Part shown: positions 1 to 7,623 of the stretch, piece after piece
Layout: each line of letters opens with the position of its first letter
Position numbering within the stretch: position 1 is the first letter of the stretch
Origin: Lachnospiraceae bacterium
Lineage (GTDB): Bacteria; Bacillota_A; Clostridia; Lachnospirales; Lachnospiraceae
Direction of reading: 5' to 3'
Length of the DNA stretch: 15,541 nucleotides
Assembly: GCA_017437705.1 (NCBI GenBank)
Contig: JAFRYJ010000121.1
Coordinates: 1-15,541 of the forward strand
Notes under the pieces: model-generated
The model's database searches: none
What the model saw: the letters and a program-made list of their open reading frames with translations, nothing else
What the model was told of the DNA's origin: nothing
Program-made: the position numbers and the translations under genes

Positions 1-927
1 ATCCCTGCCGGTCTTTATCATACGGGGGATGGCCTCCAGGAGGTCGTCCCTGTATTCTATCTCGACGGAGGAAATAAGCCTGCCGTCGGTCCAGCCCAGC
101 GTGAAGAGGATCTCCTCCTCAGCCAGCCTCTGAGCCACCGACGATACGGCCTCCGCCATGGCGTCCGTTTCCTCCGGAGATGCCTCTCCGGAATTCTTGT
201 CCCAGAAAAGAAGCAGTGCCTTTTCCACCGGAAGGCTGGGCTCCTTCACTATAAGCTCGTTCCTCTTCCCCGAAAGCTTCCAGTGGATCTGTGACAGCTT
301 GTCACCGGGTACGTACTCCCTCATGGCGAATACTTCGGTTATGTCGTTGCCCTTTTTCACTTGGGACCATACCTCCGCATCATCCACGTATGCGGGAGGT
401 ATCTCTATATGTATATCCGGAACGAAGGTCTCCGGCAGCACCGAAACGGTGGCTTCCGTCCTCTCTCCCTTCGCCTTTACCGGGATAAGTCCGAACCAGT
501 CAAAAACATACACCTTTTCCGCTGCGGCCCTTATATACCCGCACCGCTCGGAGGAAAGCACGAAGGGCCTTTCCGTCTCTGTCCCGGCGGCGGCCGTCAT
601 CATGATGTCGAGCTCCGCCTTCTCGCCGGTAAGCTCGTTCTCTGCATCAAGACATACCAGTACCCTTCCCGCCGGCAGCCGTCCGGTATTTTTAAGAACG
701 GCGGTGCCCGAAAGCTCCTGGCCCTTTTCCGCGGTGGCCGGCAGCATCACCCGGGCGGAAATGCCCTTCGCCGCAAAATACGCGAACAGCGCTGAAAGGG
801 CCGGCAGCAGGACAAGAAATACGGCCGCGGCAATAAAGAATGCGGATCCCGTAAGAATGATGCCTGCGGCACAGACGCACCCCAGAAGTATCCATATGAT
901 AAGTGATCTTATGATCTCCTTCCTCAT
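1..927 (-). CDS. DUF58 domain protein, 3' end outside window
   Basis: The reading frame starts at ATG 927-925 and stays open for 309 codons to the window edge, so the C-terminus is missing. The N-terminus begins MRKEIIRSLIIWILLG and has two hydrophobic segments (about residues 8-25 and 29-51), which fits the usual two-helix anchor of this family. A beta-rich region follows. The DUF58 signature is clear near residues 203-228: REYVPGDKLSQIHWKLSGKR, then ELIVKE. The start codon overlaps the stop of the MoxR gene in an ATGA, so translation is probably coupled. In many bacteria DUF58 genes lie next to moxR and often a transglutaminase-like gene; the next gene downstream is outside the window. The molecular function of DUF58 is poorly known. 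Membership of the B12-riboswitch operon is inferred from spacing. The family call is strong. Confidence 0.9.
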   Translation of the reverse strand, partial: MRKEIIRSLIIWILLGCVCAAGIILTGSAFFIAAAVFLVLLPALSALFAYFAAKGISARVMLPATAEKGQELSGTAVLKNTGRLPAGRVLVCLDAENELTGEKAELDIMMTAAAGTETERPFVLSSERCGYIRAAAEKVYVFDWFGLIPVKAKGERTEATVSVLPETFVPDIHIEIPPAYVDDAEVWSQVKKGNDITEVFAMREYVPGDKLSQIHWKLSGKRNELIVKEPSLPVEKALLLFWDKNSGEASPEETDAMAEAVSSVAQRLAEEEILFTLGWTDGRLISSVEIEYRDDLLEAIPRMIKTGRD

Positions 928-1877
928 TTGACAGGCGATCCCTCCGTATCAGGTCTTTCAACGGTTTTAAGTATGTCTTCGATAAGCTGCCGGGCCGTGT
1001 GCTCGTGGAGCCTTGCCTTTGACTGGAGCACCAGCCTGTGGGCGCAGACGTCCGAAAATACGCCGGAAACGTCGGCGGGTATCACATAGTCCCTGCCCTC
1101 CATGTAGGCCGCAGCCTTTGCCGTCCTGCACACCGCAAGACCGCCTCTCGGGCTGACCCCGAGTGTTATGAATTCGTTATTCCTGGTGGCCTCCATCAGG
1201 TCCGAAACATAGGAATAGATCCTGTCGTCCACATGGACCGCGGCTGCCTCTTCTATCATTCTGTTCAGGCCGTCTATATCCGTTACGGCCTCTAAAAGCT
1301 CCAGCGGGTCCCCCGCATGCCTGTCCCTCATTATCTCGATCTGGCTCTCCGCATCGGGGTAGCCCATGGTGAGCCTTACCAGGAACCTGTCCAGCTGGGC
1401 TGCGGGGAGCATCTGCGTGCCCGCCGTTCCCACGGGATTCTGCGTGGCGATAACTGTAAAAGGCCTTTCCAATACATGGGTGACGCCGTCCACCGTCACC
1501 TGCCTCTCCTCCCTGGCCTCCAATAAAGCCGACTGTGTCTTGGAGGATGTCCTGTTTATCTCGTCCGCCAGAAGCAGGTTCGTCATAATGACGCCCTGAT
1601 GGAACTTGAGCTCTCCGGTCTTCATATCGTAGGCCGAGAAGCCGATGATGTCGGAAGGCATCGTATCCGGCGTGAACTGTACCCTCTTTACGGAGATGCC
1701 CAGGGCTCTCGAAAAGGCCCTGGCCAGCGTGGTCTTGCCCACGCCGGGCACATCGTCCAGAAGCACATGGCCCTGAGCCAGTATCGCCATCAGCACCTTT
1801 TTGATGACGTCGTCCTTGCCCTTTATGACCTTGCCTACCTCTTCCCTGATCTTTACTGTTTTCTCATAAAGCGTCAT
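924..1877 (-). CDS. MoxR-family AAA+ ATPase
   Basis: This 317-residue protein has the full MoxR layout. The Walker A is VPGVGKTT (43-50), the Walker B is LLLADEIN (101-108), sensor 1 is ATQNP (144-148), the QLDRF segment (161-165) carries the conserved Arg, and SPRGG near 244 is the sensor 2 region. A helical lid follows. MoxR ATPases are cytoplasmic hexameric chaperone-like ATPases that help mature or load cofactors into partner proteins, usually with a VWA or DUF58 partner. The partner here is the overlapping DUF58 gene (4-nt ATGA overlap). The start ATG lies one base after the TGA of the upstream toroid gene, so the three genes are tightly linked. One small departure is LLEAREE where the family usually has LLEAMEE. 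The family call is very secure; the client is unknown. Confidence 0.95.
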   Translation of the reverse strand: MTLYEKTVKIREEVGKVIKGKDDVIKKVLMAILAQGHVLLDDVPGVGKTTLARAFSRALGISVKRVQFTPDTMPSDIIGFSAYDMKTGELKFHQGVIMTNLLLADEINRTSSKTQSALLEAREERQVTVDGVTHVLERPFTVIATQNPVGTAGTQMLPAAQLDRFLVRLTMGYPDAESQIEIMRDRHAGDPLELLEAVTDIDGLNRMIEEAAAVHVDDRIYSYVSDLMEATRNNEFITLGVSPRGGLAVCRTAKAAAYMEGRDYVIPADVSGVFSDVCAHRLVLQSKARLHEHTARQLIEDILKTVERPDTEGSPVK

Positions 1878-1878
1878 G

Positions 1879-3096
1879 TCAGTCTCCCTTTTTCCCTTTG
1901 GATCTTTTTATAAATACCGCTGCCAGCGCAGCCAAAAGCGCCGCAGCTATTCCAGCGAAAATGTATATCGTCGTTCTGCTTCCCCTGTCTGAACCGGCAT
2001 CTCCGGGCGCATTTCCGGAGTCCTCTTCACCGGAGCTCTCTCCAGTGCCGGAGCTTTCCGCCTCTTTGCCGGGGCTTCTTTTATAGTTTTTGACGGGAGG
2101 CTCATATGATCTCAGATCGTATATGAACCGCCCCTCTTCCTTCATTATCCGTACCGTCTCCATTGCCAGCGCAGCCTTTGCCGTGGCTTCCGAATCGCCG
2201 GCATCATCCTCCGCGGTCCTTCTGTACGTGCCGTCGTCGCGCCTGAACCGCATCAGTGCGTCGATAACGGTATTGCCCTTCTTTACGAACCCGCTGTCCT
2301 CGGCCGGATCTATCTCGAAGGCTATAAGGGCCATAAGGACCTCCGCCGTATTTCCGCATTCCTCGTAAGATTCCATGCCGGGAAATCCGCCGGTATCCGA
2401 CTGCACGCCGGAAAGATAGGCAAAGGCACCGTCAATGCAGGCCGCCGCTTCGGGATCGTCCCTGTGGGCTGCCAGAGCCTGAAGGGCCCGGGCTGTAAGA
2501 TATACGGTGTCGTCCTCTGCCGTTCCGAAACCGCCTTCGTCGTTCTGCATGGATATCAGCAGCTTAAGCAGGCTATCGCTGTCGGCTCCCGTGCCGTCCG
2601 GAATATCGATCATTCCGGAATCCGCCAATATCAGCGCACCGATCACGGCTTCCGCACCGGCGTCCCCGAGGTCACCGCCCCGCAGGTCCCACATGCACAT
2701 AGCCGCCAGATCCGCAGGCGTTCCGTCGGGGTAAGTGCCGAAGGCTGAGGGATCTCCGCCCAGCATCAATACGGTCAATACGATCCTCTGGATCTCCGCC
2801 GGACTCATTTCACCTTGTGATGATGTCCCGGAAAGCCGCTCCGTCATCCTATCCCACAGCAGGTCCAGGTATTCTTCAGCATCAAAGCCTTTTCCGTAAA
2901 GCGCCAGGGCGCAGGCCCGGAGATCCGCTGCGGCATCATCCGTCTCCCCGCTCTCAGTATCCTCTCCGAGAAGCGCTTCGCAGGCCTCTTCTGTTTTTTC
3001 TGTCATGTCGGGGACGGTGCCCATGTCGGCAAGGGCCGTTCCCGGCATCATCGCGGCAAGGAAACACGCCGCAATAAAACATATAAGCTTTTTCAA
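1879..3096 (-). CDS. Membrane-anchored alpha/alpha-toroid (prenyltransferase-like repeat) protein B
   Basis: The product is a secreted, membrane-anchored protein of about 405 residues. The TTG at 3096 is chosen as start because AAGGAG lies six bases before it and the signal peptide then begins MKKLICFIAACFLAAMM and ends at TALA (about residue 23). The in-frame ATG at 3117 has no ribosome binding site and lies inside the upstream gene. The body is helical with repeated Q-x-D-x-GG turns (MQNDEGGF, VQSDTGGF, FRRDDGTY), typical of alpha6/alpha6 barrels such as squalene cyclase, protein prenyltransferase and the alpha domain of transcobalamin/intrinsic factor. A Ser/Glu/Gly-rich linker follows, then a transmembrane helix (about 376-396) and a KRSKGKKGD cytoplasmic tail. 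It is a paralogue of the protein at 7794-8996. It is not expected to be a terpene cyclase, since it is extracellular. Cobalamin binding is inferred from context only. Confidence 0.8.
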   Translation of the reverse strand: MKKLICFIAACFLAAMMPGTALADMGTVPDMTEKTEEACEALLGEDTESGETDDAAADLRACALALYGKGFDAEEYLDLLWDRMTERLSGTSSQGEMSPAEIQRIVLTVLMLGGDPSAFGTYPDGTPADLAAMCMWDLRGGDLGDAGAEAVIGALILADSGMIDIPDGTGADSDSLLKLLISMQNDEGGFGTAEDDTVYLTARALQALAAHRDDPEAAACIDGAFAYLSGVQSDTGGFPGMESYEECGNTAEVLMALIAFEIDPAEDSGFVKKGNTVIDALMRFRRDDGTYRRTAEDDAGDSEATAKAALAMETVRIMKEEGRFIYDLRSYEPPVKNYKRSPGKEAESSGTGESSGEEDSGNAPGDAGSDRGSRTTIYIFAGIAAALLAALAAVFIKRSKGKKGD

Positions 3097-3109
3097 ATCC
3101 CGCTCCTTA
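3097..3109 (-). promoter_or_regulatory. Ribosome binding site fixing a TTG start
   Basis: Read on the minus strand, the stop codon of the DUF4430 gene and the Shine-Dalgarno share bases in TAAGGAG, followed by a six-base spacer CGGGAT and TTG. This suggests reinitiation or coupling between the two genes and supports the TTG start over the ATG at 3117. Confidence 0.7.
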
Positions 3110-5260
3110 ATATGCACCGCAGATGACCGTCATCCTGCTGCCGAGCCACTGGCCGTAATCGAAAATGAATTTGTATACGAAGCTGGTATCACCGGGACCC
3201 TGAGACTCTTCCGACTGGGTCTCGGTCTCGGTTTCAGTTTCTGTCTCAATCTCCGTCTCTGTTTCTGTCTCCGTCTCTGTTTCTGTCTCCGTTTCCGTTT
3301 CAGTCTCTGTCTCGGTTTCGGTCTCAGTCTCCGTCTCTGTTTCTGTCTCCGTTTCCGTTTCGGTCTCTGTCTCGGTTTCGGTCTCAGTCTCGGTTTCGGT
3401 CTCCGTCTCGCTTTCCGTCTCGCCGCCGGTCCTGGGTATTGTCACGGTGCGTTCATCCTCGCACTTCCTGCATACCCATACCTGGATGCCGTCTGCATCA
3501 TCCGTGGCATCCACGTGCCTCGTCATATCCTCTACATAGTCCCCTCCACCGTTGTCCGGGTCGAACACGTGCGTCGATGTATAGACTCCGTCGATCCAGG
3601 TTCCGCAGTACGACGTAAGAGTGCCTGTGCACTGTCCATTGCCTCCGATGTCCTTGCCGTATGCCAGAGTGAACCTCAGGGAGATGATGTCGCCGTTGTT
3701 GGGCTTCCACTGGGAAAGACCCTTGCCCGCATAATGGCCGTTGACCGAATACATCCATCCCGAGCCCCTGGTATAATCCTGCTCACCGATGGAATCCCTG
3801 TCTCCGGAGGTAGTGAATCCCACATTGTCCCTTGTGATGGCCGCCAGGAGCACCGGATGGATCGCTGCCTTCTTCGCGATATCGCCCCTGTAGATCCTTC
3901 TCAGGTAATAGCTGCCCGCAGCGATGGTGCCGCCGCTGTCATAGGAATAGCCGTATTCGTCCAGGAACCTTTCCACAACGTCTGCCGCCGTATCGCCCTG
4001 ATACAGCGTTACGGATCCCGAATCCAGGACGCCCAGCTGCAGCGTCGTCGCATCTATGTGCACGGTAACGGTGCCTATCTCGTCGCCCTCGCTGGCAGCC
4101 TTGTAATCGATCCTGAATTTCTCGAACCGGGAATTGCCGTCGTTGTCCCACGCCAGGACCGTTATGACGTAATGGTTGATGTCCCCCTCGTCAGGATTCG
4201 TGAAATTCAGCTCGTATTCGTAGGTGCCCACGCCGGTAGGATTCTTAAGGGTCCTGCCGTTCATTGTCACTACGATGTTATTGCTGTATATGATGCCGTT
4301 CTGCCACGTCCTGGCAGCAACGATGAAATTGTACTGGGAGCCGTTGGTGGTGAACACCTCGCCCTTGTCGTCCAGGTTGGTGGTTATGACGGGCGGATGC
4401 TCGCCGATCTCAGGCTTGTCCTCGTCGGCCTTCTCCGCCTGATACCTTATGGTATAGCCCCTGATCATGGGGTCGGGGCTGGCCAGGGTATGGATGATGT
4501 TTCCGTCATCATCCCTGTAGGAGATGTCGAAATAGTTCATGCCCAGGGAAAGCTTTACGGAATAATGCTTTCCGTCCGGTGATACCAGCTTCTTCCCGCT
4601 GCCGCTGTCGCTTTTATGACGGTATCTTACGGTGACGTCCCTGCCGTCTTCAAAATAGGCGTAGAAATTGAGGATGTCGTCCTCCAGGTCCGTAGTGACG
4701 ATCAGCCTGCCGTCCCTCAGGTCAGTTATAAGGCCCCTGTATACCTCGGTTTCTTCTGTTTCGCCGTTGCCCGATTCCGTTTCCGAATCCCCGCCGGGGC
4801 CGGGTTCATCACCAGTCTCGCCGTTATCGCCGCTGTCGCCGGTCTCGCCGTTATCGCCTGTTTCGCCGCCGGTCTCCGGATCCTTGGGCGGAACCTTTGA
4901 CTCCGAGGCTTCACTCTCCTTTGTCTCGGTAGCCGTCTGTGTCTCTTCTTTTTCACGGCTCTCGGTCTCGGTCTCGGATTCGGTCTCCGATTCCGTCTCT
5001 GTTTCCGTCTCGGTCTGGGTCTCCGTTTCCTGATCCGATTCCGTTTCGGATTCCGTCTCTGTCTCGTCGTTGTCGTCTATGTCGCCGTCGTCATCACCCA
5101 TGTCTCCCTGCAGGTTCTCGGGCTGAAGCTCCTCCGCCTGTGCATCAAGGGGATCCGCCGGCTCCGTCCTTTTTGCCATGGCAATGCCTGTGATGCTCCC
5201 TACAAGGAGCACCAGCACAAGTACGAGACTTAAATTCCTCCATCTTTTGCTCTTAGGCAT
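3107..5260 (-). CDS. Secreted DUF4430 (transcobalamin beta-domain-like) protein with Glu-Thr tracts
   Basis: The product has 717 residues. A basic, hydrophobic N-terminus (MPKSKRWRNLSLVLVLVLLV, possible cleavage after AMA near 29) indicates export. Next come an acidic Glu-Thr tract (66-102), a Gly/Asp/Glu repeat linker (130-170), and two beta-rich regions (about 173-275 and 288-390) that look like Ig-type sandwiches. The DUF4430 domain follows at about 395-535; its marks are GDTAADVV, SGWMYSVNGHY and NNGDIISLRFT. A Cys pair (VCRKC, 597-600), a 34-dipeptide Glu-Thr tract (614-681) and a short tail ending TVICGAY complete it. DUF4430 corresponds to the C-terminal beta domain of human transcobalamin and intrinsic factor. 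AGAGG lies seven bases before the ATG. No LPXTG motif or C-terminal membrane helix is visible, so the attachment mode is unclear. The neighbouring toroid proteins and B12 riboswitches make a cobalamin-binding role plausible, but it is unproven. Confidence 0.85.
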   Translation of the reverse strand: MPKSKRWRNLSLVLVLVLLVGSITGIAMAKRTEPADPLDAQAEELQPENLQGDMGDDDGDIDDNDETETESETESDQETETQTETETETESETESETETESREKEETQTATETKESEASESKVPPKDPETGGETGDNGETGDSGDNGETGDEPGPGGDSETESGNGETEETEVYRGLITDLRDGRLIVTTDLEDDILNFYAYFEDGRDVTVRYRHKSDSGSGKKLVSPDGKHYSVKLSLGMNYFDISYRDDDGNIIHTLASPDPMIRGYTIRYQAEKADEDKPEIGEHPPVITTNLDDKGEVFTTNGSQYNFIVAARTWQNGIIYSNNIVVTMNGRTLKNPTGVGTYEYELNFTNPDEGDINHYVITVLAWDNDGNSRFEKFRIDYKAASEGDEIGTVTVHIDATTLQLGVLDSGSVTLYQGDTAADVVERFLDEYGYSYDSGGTIAAGSYYLRRIYRGDIAKKAAIHPVLLAAITRDNVGFTTSGDRDSIGEQDYTRGSGWMYSVNGHYAGKGLSQWKPNNGDIISLRFTLAYGKDIGGNGQCTGTLTSYCGTWIDGVYTSTHVFDPDNGGGDYVEDMTRHVDATDDADGIQVWVCRKCEDERTVTIPRTGGETESETETETETETETETETETETETETETETETETETETETETETETETETETETEIETETETETETQSEESQGPGDTSFVYKFIFDYGQWLGSRMTVICGAY
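3218..3421 (-). repeat. (Glu-Thr)n low-complexity coding repeat, C-terminal tract
   Basis: This tract is 204 bases of six-base units encoding 34 dipeptides, all Glu-Thr except one Glu-Ser and one Ile-for-Thr change. Synonymous codons (GAA/GAG with ACA/ACC/ACT) vary, so the protein repeat is more regular than the DNA. Such tracts usually act as extended, possibly glycosylated wall-spanning linkers. It lies downstream of the DUF4430 domain, which is odd because no anchor follows it. Confidence 0.95.
3271..3390 (-). repeat. 60-bp tandem duplication inside the Glu-Thr tract
   Basis: Positions 3271-3330 and 3331-3390 are two copies of a 60-base unit that differ at one base (3302 a versus 3362 g). 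The unit is 20 codons, so the reading frame is kept. The synonymous codon pattern is copied too, which shows a recent duplication and not selection on the protein alone. Confidence 0.9.
4955..5065 (-). repeat. Glu-Thr/Glu-Ser coding repeat, N-terminal tract
   Basis: These bases encode residues 66-102 of the DUF4430 protein, an imperfect run of Glu-Thr and Glu-Ser pairs with a few Asp/Gln breaks. It probably forms an extended spacer between the membrane or signal region and the folded domains. Farther into the gene (4815-4858) a 17-base element recurs with a 27-base period and encodes the Gly-Asp-Asn-Gly-Glu-Thr-type linker. Confidence 0.85.
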
Positions 5261-5298
5261 TTCCTGACCTCTGTTTTCGTATATCTGTTATGATGCTC

Positions 5299-5312
5299 CG
5301 GCCCGCGGGCCG
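5299..5312. repeat. GC-rich palindrome between operon genes
   Basis: The 14-base perfect palindrome cggcccgcgggccg lies in the 60-base gap between the cohesin-like/DUF4214 gene and the DUF4430 gene. Neither side has a T-tract, so it is probably not a terminator. It could be a processing or stability hairpin in the transcript. Confidence 0.45.
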
Positions 5313-5320
5313 AAACCGCA

Positions 5321-7417
5321 TTATTTCGGGGTCACCCCGTATTTCGCGCAGAGCTTCGTGAACTCGTTTGATGCGCAGAATCTGTTGAATACCTCTTCCC
5401 TGGTGAGGCCGTTGTTCATCCTGTTGATCCAGGTGTTGACTTCGTTTTGAGAAGGATCCTTCGTCCTGCCCAGGAGGCCCTTGTAAAGCCGTATTATGAA
5501 ATCCCTGTTTTCGGGATATTTCTTCTTGAACTCACTGCTGAAGTAGAAGCTCTTAGCGATCTGCTTCGCGGTCTGGGTGCCCTTTTTCAGCTGCGTTGTC
5601 TTCTTGGACAGGCCGCTCTGGTCCGGAGCCCTGTCGAGGCAGACGTTATACAGCCTTTTGACGAAGGCCATTACTGCATCCTCTTTACCGCAGATCGAGC
5701 AGGGACCTCCGGGTATGGTGCCGTATTCGGGCACGTCGATCTTGTCTCCCCAGACGATGCCGTAATCCGCACAGAGCTGTTTGAATTCCTGGCTCCTCGC
5801 AAAGCCGTTGAATACCGCCTCCCTGGTCCTGCCCTTTGCAAGGGCGTTCATCCAGGTCTGCTTACCGCCTTCATCATATTCGCGGCCCATAAACGCTCTG
5901 TAGAGATATTCCACGTAATGCTCGTCGCAGTAGTTCTTTCCCTTAAACTCCTTGCTGAATATGAAGCCCCTGGCCGCTTTAATGCCGGTGATGGCTCCCG
6001 ATTTGAGCCTTGATACCCAGTCGTTCAGGCCTCCCTCGTCGGGCTCCCTGTCGAGGCAGACCCTGTAGAGCCTGGTAACGAATTCCACTACCTGGTCTCT
6101 TTCCTCAAGGCCGTCGATGGCGTCCAGTATTGCCTGAGCCATGGCGTCTACCCTGTCCTGATCCTCGGACGGCAGGTCTCTCTCCACCGCGGCTATTGCG
6201 TCGTTCAGAACGCTTACCGTCTCTTCCGTGTAACCCGAAAGATCCTCGGGCACCTGTGCAAGAGCCGCATCCACCGCGGAGTAATCCGCGCCGTAGCTGA
6301 AGGTGATGGCATAGAGGATCACGCTGTCTTCCCCGTCTTCCGTCGGAGCTGAGATCTGGATGAAGTCCGGTCTGCCGTCGGGATCCCCGCCGGATACAGG
6401 TGCATCATCGACCGCGGCCTCGTACCATTCGCCCGCCGTTACGGCTTCACCGCCGTTGATCGAGCTTATGTAACCGCCTTCATCACCGGTGACACTGTCC
6501 GCGTAAACACCGTCCGTAAAGCTTATCTCCACCGTTTCGACACCCGAAGGCAAAGCGACCGTAAACAGAGGGTATGTCGCCGTCACCGCACCGTCGTCGC
6601 CATAGGTGCTGTACATATCCTTCGCGGAGGTGATACAGGTGATCTCTTCCTCCCCGTTCCTTACCGCAAACAGATCGCTGTAAGGCCTGAGCTCCAGCCC
6701 TTCCACGGCCGATACTATGTCTGCCGCCATCTGATCGACATCATCCTGCTCTTCCAGGAGCTTGTCCCTGACGACCGCTTCCACCGCCGCATTTACCGCT
6801 GCCACGGAATCCTCCGTGTAAACGGAAAGGTTTTCGGGAACGGTCTCCAGGGCCGCATCAACTGCAGTGTAGTCCGCATACTCTATCATGTTGATCTTAA
6901 GGGATACGCCGCTGCCGTCGTTAAGCTCCACCGCTTTCCCCGAAACATCCTCGAAGACCTCTCTCTCAATGACGATATCGGTGGCGGCCTCCTCCGTAAA
7001 ATCGTCCTTTACCCTGAATTCCAGCGTATAGATATTACCCTCGGATACCCTCATGGCCCTGTTTGAAGACAGGCTGTCCGTAAGCGCGGTGATGCAGATG
7101 TACTGTCTGTCGTCCCGGGACACCTCCGTGAGCTCCAGGGTCTTGTTCCCGCTTACCGCGGTCCCCGGAGCGCATTCCTCCGCCTGAAGCTCCAGAATAT
7201 CGGGGTCGTAGGAGATGTGCAGCTCAACGGCGCCGGTGCCTGTGTGCTCCCTGTCGGAATATACACTTACCTGCAGGGTATCCCCCGTCTCGAGATCGGT
7301 CTTTTCGCAGACCAGAGACACCGAGTTTTCGGGTACCGTATTCGACGCCTGAACTCCTATGATCAGCGCCAGCGAAGCCGCCAGCACTGCCGCTGCGGCC
7401 AGCAGTTTATTTTTCAT
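5321..7417 (-). CDS. Secreted cohesin-like/FIVAR-like/DUF4214 multidomain surface protein
   Basis: The product has 698 residues. A signal peptide (MKNKLLAAAAVLAASLALII, to about 24) is followed by a beta-sandwich like a cohesin domain (about 30-176; SYDPDILELQ and YTLEFRVKDD are typical). A three-helix FIVAR-like module comes next (about 180-242), then an unrecognised beta-rich domain (about 248-375) and a second FIVAR-like module (377-438). The two helical modules are close copies (AVDAALETVPENLSVYTED versus AVDAALAQVPEDLSGYTEE). The C-terminal 260 residues are two DUF4214 units (about 442-555 and 580-698), each with RLY..CLDR and SxEF motifs. GGGAGG precedes the ATG at a suitable distance. 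It is the first gene behind the second B12 riboswitch. Cohesin-like and DUF4214 domains suggest protein-protein or envelope interaction, perhaps a scaffold. No sortase motif or membrane anchor is seen. Confidence 0.8.
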   Translation of the reverse strand: MKNKLLAAAAVLAASLALIIGVQASNTVPENSVSLVCEKTDLETGDTLQVSVYSDREHTGTGAVELHISYDPDILELQAEECAPGTAVSGNKTLELTEVSRDDRQYICITALTDSLSSNRAMRVSEGNIYTLEFRVKDDFTEEAATDIVIEREVFEDVSGKAVELNDGSGVSLKINMIEYADYTAVDAALETVPENLSVYTEDSVAAVNAAVEAVVRDKLLEEQDDVDQMAADIVSAVEGLELRPYSDLFAVRNGEEEITCITSAKDMYSTYGDDGAVTATYPLFTVALPSGVETVEISFTDGVYADSVTGDEGGYISSINGGEAVTAGEWYEAAVDDAPVSGGDPDGRPDFIQISAPTEDGEDSVILYAITFSYGADYSAVDAALAQVPEDLSGYTEETVSVLNDAIAAVERDLPSEDQDRVDAMAQAILDAIDGLEERDQVVEFVTRLYRVCLDREPDEGGLNDWVSRLKSGAITGIKAARGFIFSKEFKGKNYCDEHYVEYLYRAFMGREYDEGGKQTWMNALAKGRTREAVFNGFARSQEFKQLCADYGIVWGDKIDVPEYGTIPGGPCSICGKEDAVMAFVKRLYNVCLDRAPDQSGLSKKTTQLKKGTQTAKQIAKSFYFSSEFKKKYPENRDFIIRLYKGLLGRTKDPSQNEVNTWINRMNNGLTREEVFNRFCASNEFTKLCAKYGVTPK

Positions 7418-7500
7418 GATGATGATCCTCCCGAATCCTGTTGAAGTCCGTCCTGCCCTGCATTCCGGATCTTAAAGGCTGCATAAAGCTGCGTATAATG

Positions 7501-7526
7501 AAAAACACCGGGTCACGGACCCGGTG
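7501..7526 (-). terminator. Rho-independent terminator of the second cobalamin riboswitch
   Basis: On the minus strand an 8-bp GC-rich stem, CACCGGGT with ACCCGGTG around a CCGTG loop, is followed at once by TTTTT. It lies between the aptamer and the gene starting at 7417, where a riboswitch-controlled intrinsic terminator is expected. It suggests transcriptional control of the downstream five-gene operon. Confidence 0.85.
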
Positions 7527-7623
7527 CAGACAGACTGCCCTTTAAGCAGTCGCAGGGAATGCCTTCAATGCATTCCCTTTAGGAGCTTCCGCTTTATGCC
7601 TCCGGAAGCCCTGCACGGCAGTC
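7524..7623 (-). promoter_or_regulatory. Expression platform with stacked hairpins and competing pairings
   Basis: Between the aptamer and the terminator the minus-strand RNA can form three local hairpins: GCTTCCG/CGGAAGC (7587-7610), a 9-bp stem (7554-7562 with 7570-7578) and GACTGC/GCAGTC (7533-7551). The bases just after the B12 box, GACTGCC (7617-7623) and GTGCAG (7611-7616), are complementary to GGCAGTC (7533-7539) and to CTGCAC (7524-7529). The last element overlaps the 5' arm of the terminator. Competing pairings of this kind are expected of a switching platform; which ones form is inference. Confidence 0.55.

Noticed and set aside
158..931. Plus-strand open frame of 257 codons opposite the DUF58 gene
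   Set aside because: It is antisense to a well-conserved DUF58 frame, Ser-rich and without recognisable motifs; a GC-rich shadow.
924..1877. The MoxR ATPase considered as a cobaltochelatase subunit (CobS/ChlI-like) because of the B12 setting
   Set aside because: The partner is DUF58, not a CobT/ChlD-type VWA protein, and no CobN/ChlH-like large subunit is present. The motifs fit ordinary MoxR.
3271..3390. Tandem repeat considered as a CRISPR or a regulatory repeat array
   Set aside because: There are no unique spacers, the units are multiples of six bases, and the array encodes a continuous Glu-Thr tract in a real gene.
3005..4582. Long plus-strand open frame of 525 codons opposite the DUF4430 gene
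   Set aside because: Its sequence in the repeat area is a low-complexity run of Leu/Cys/Phe/Arg from antisense reading of the Glu-Thr codons. It has no domain, and the minus-strand gene has clear domains and a signal peptide.
5447..6013. Plus-strand open frame of 188 codons opposite the DUF4214 region
   Set aside because: It is antisense to clearly conserved DUF4214 repeats and has no family resemblance of its own.
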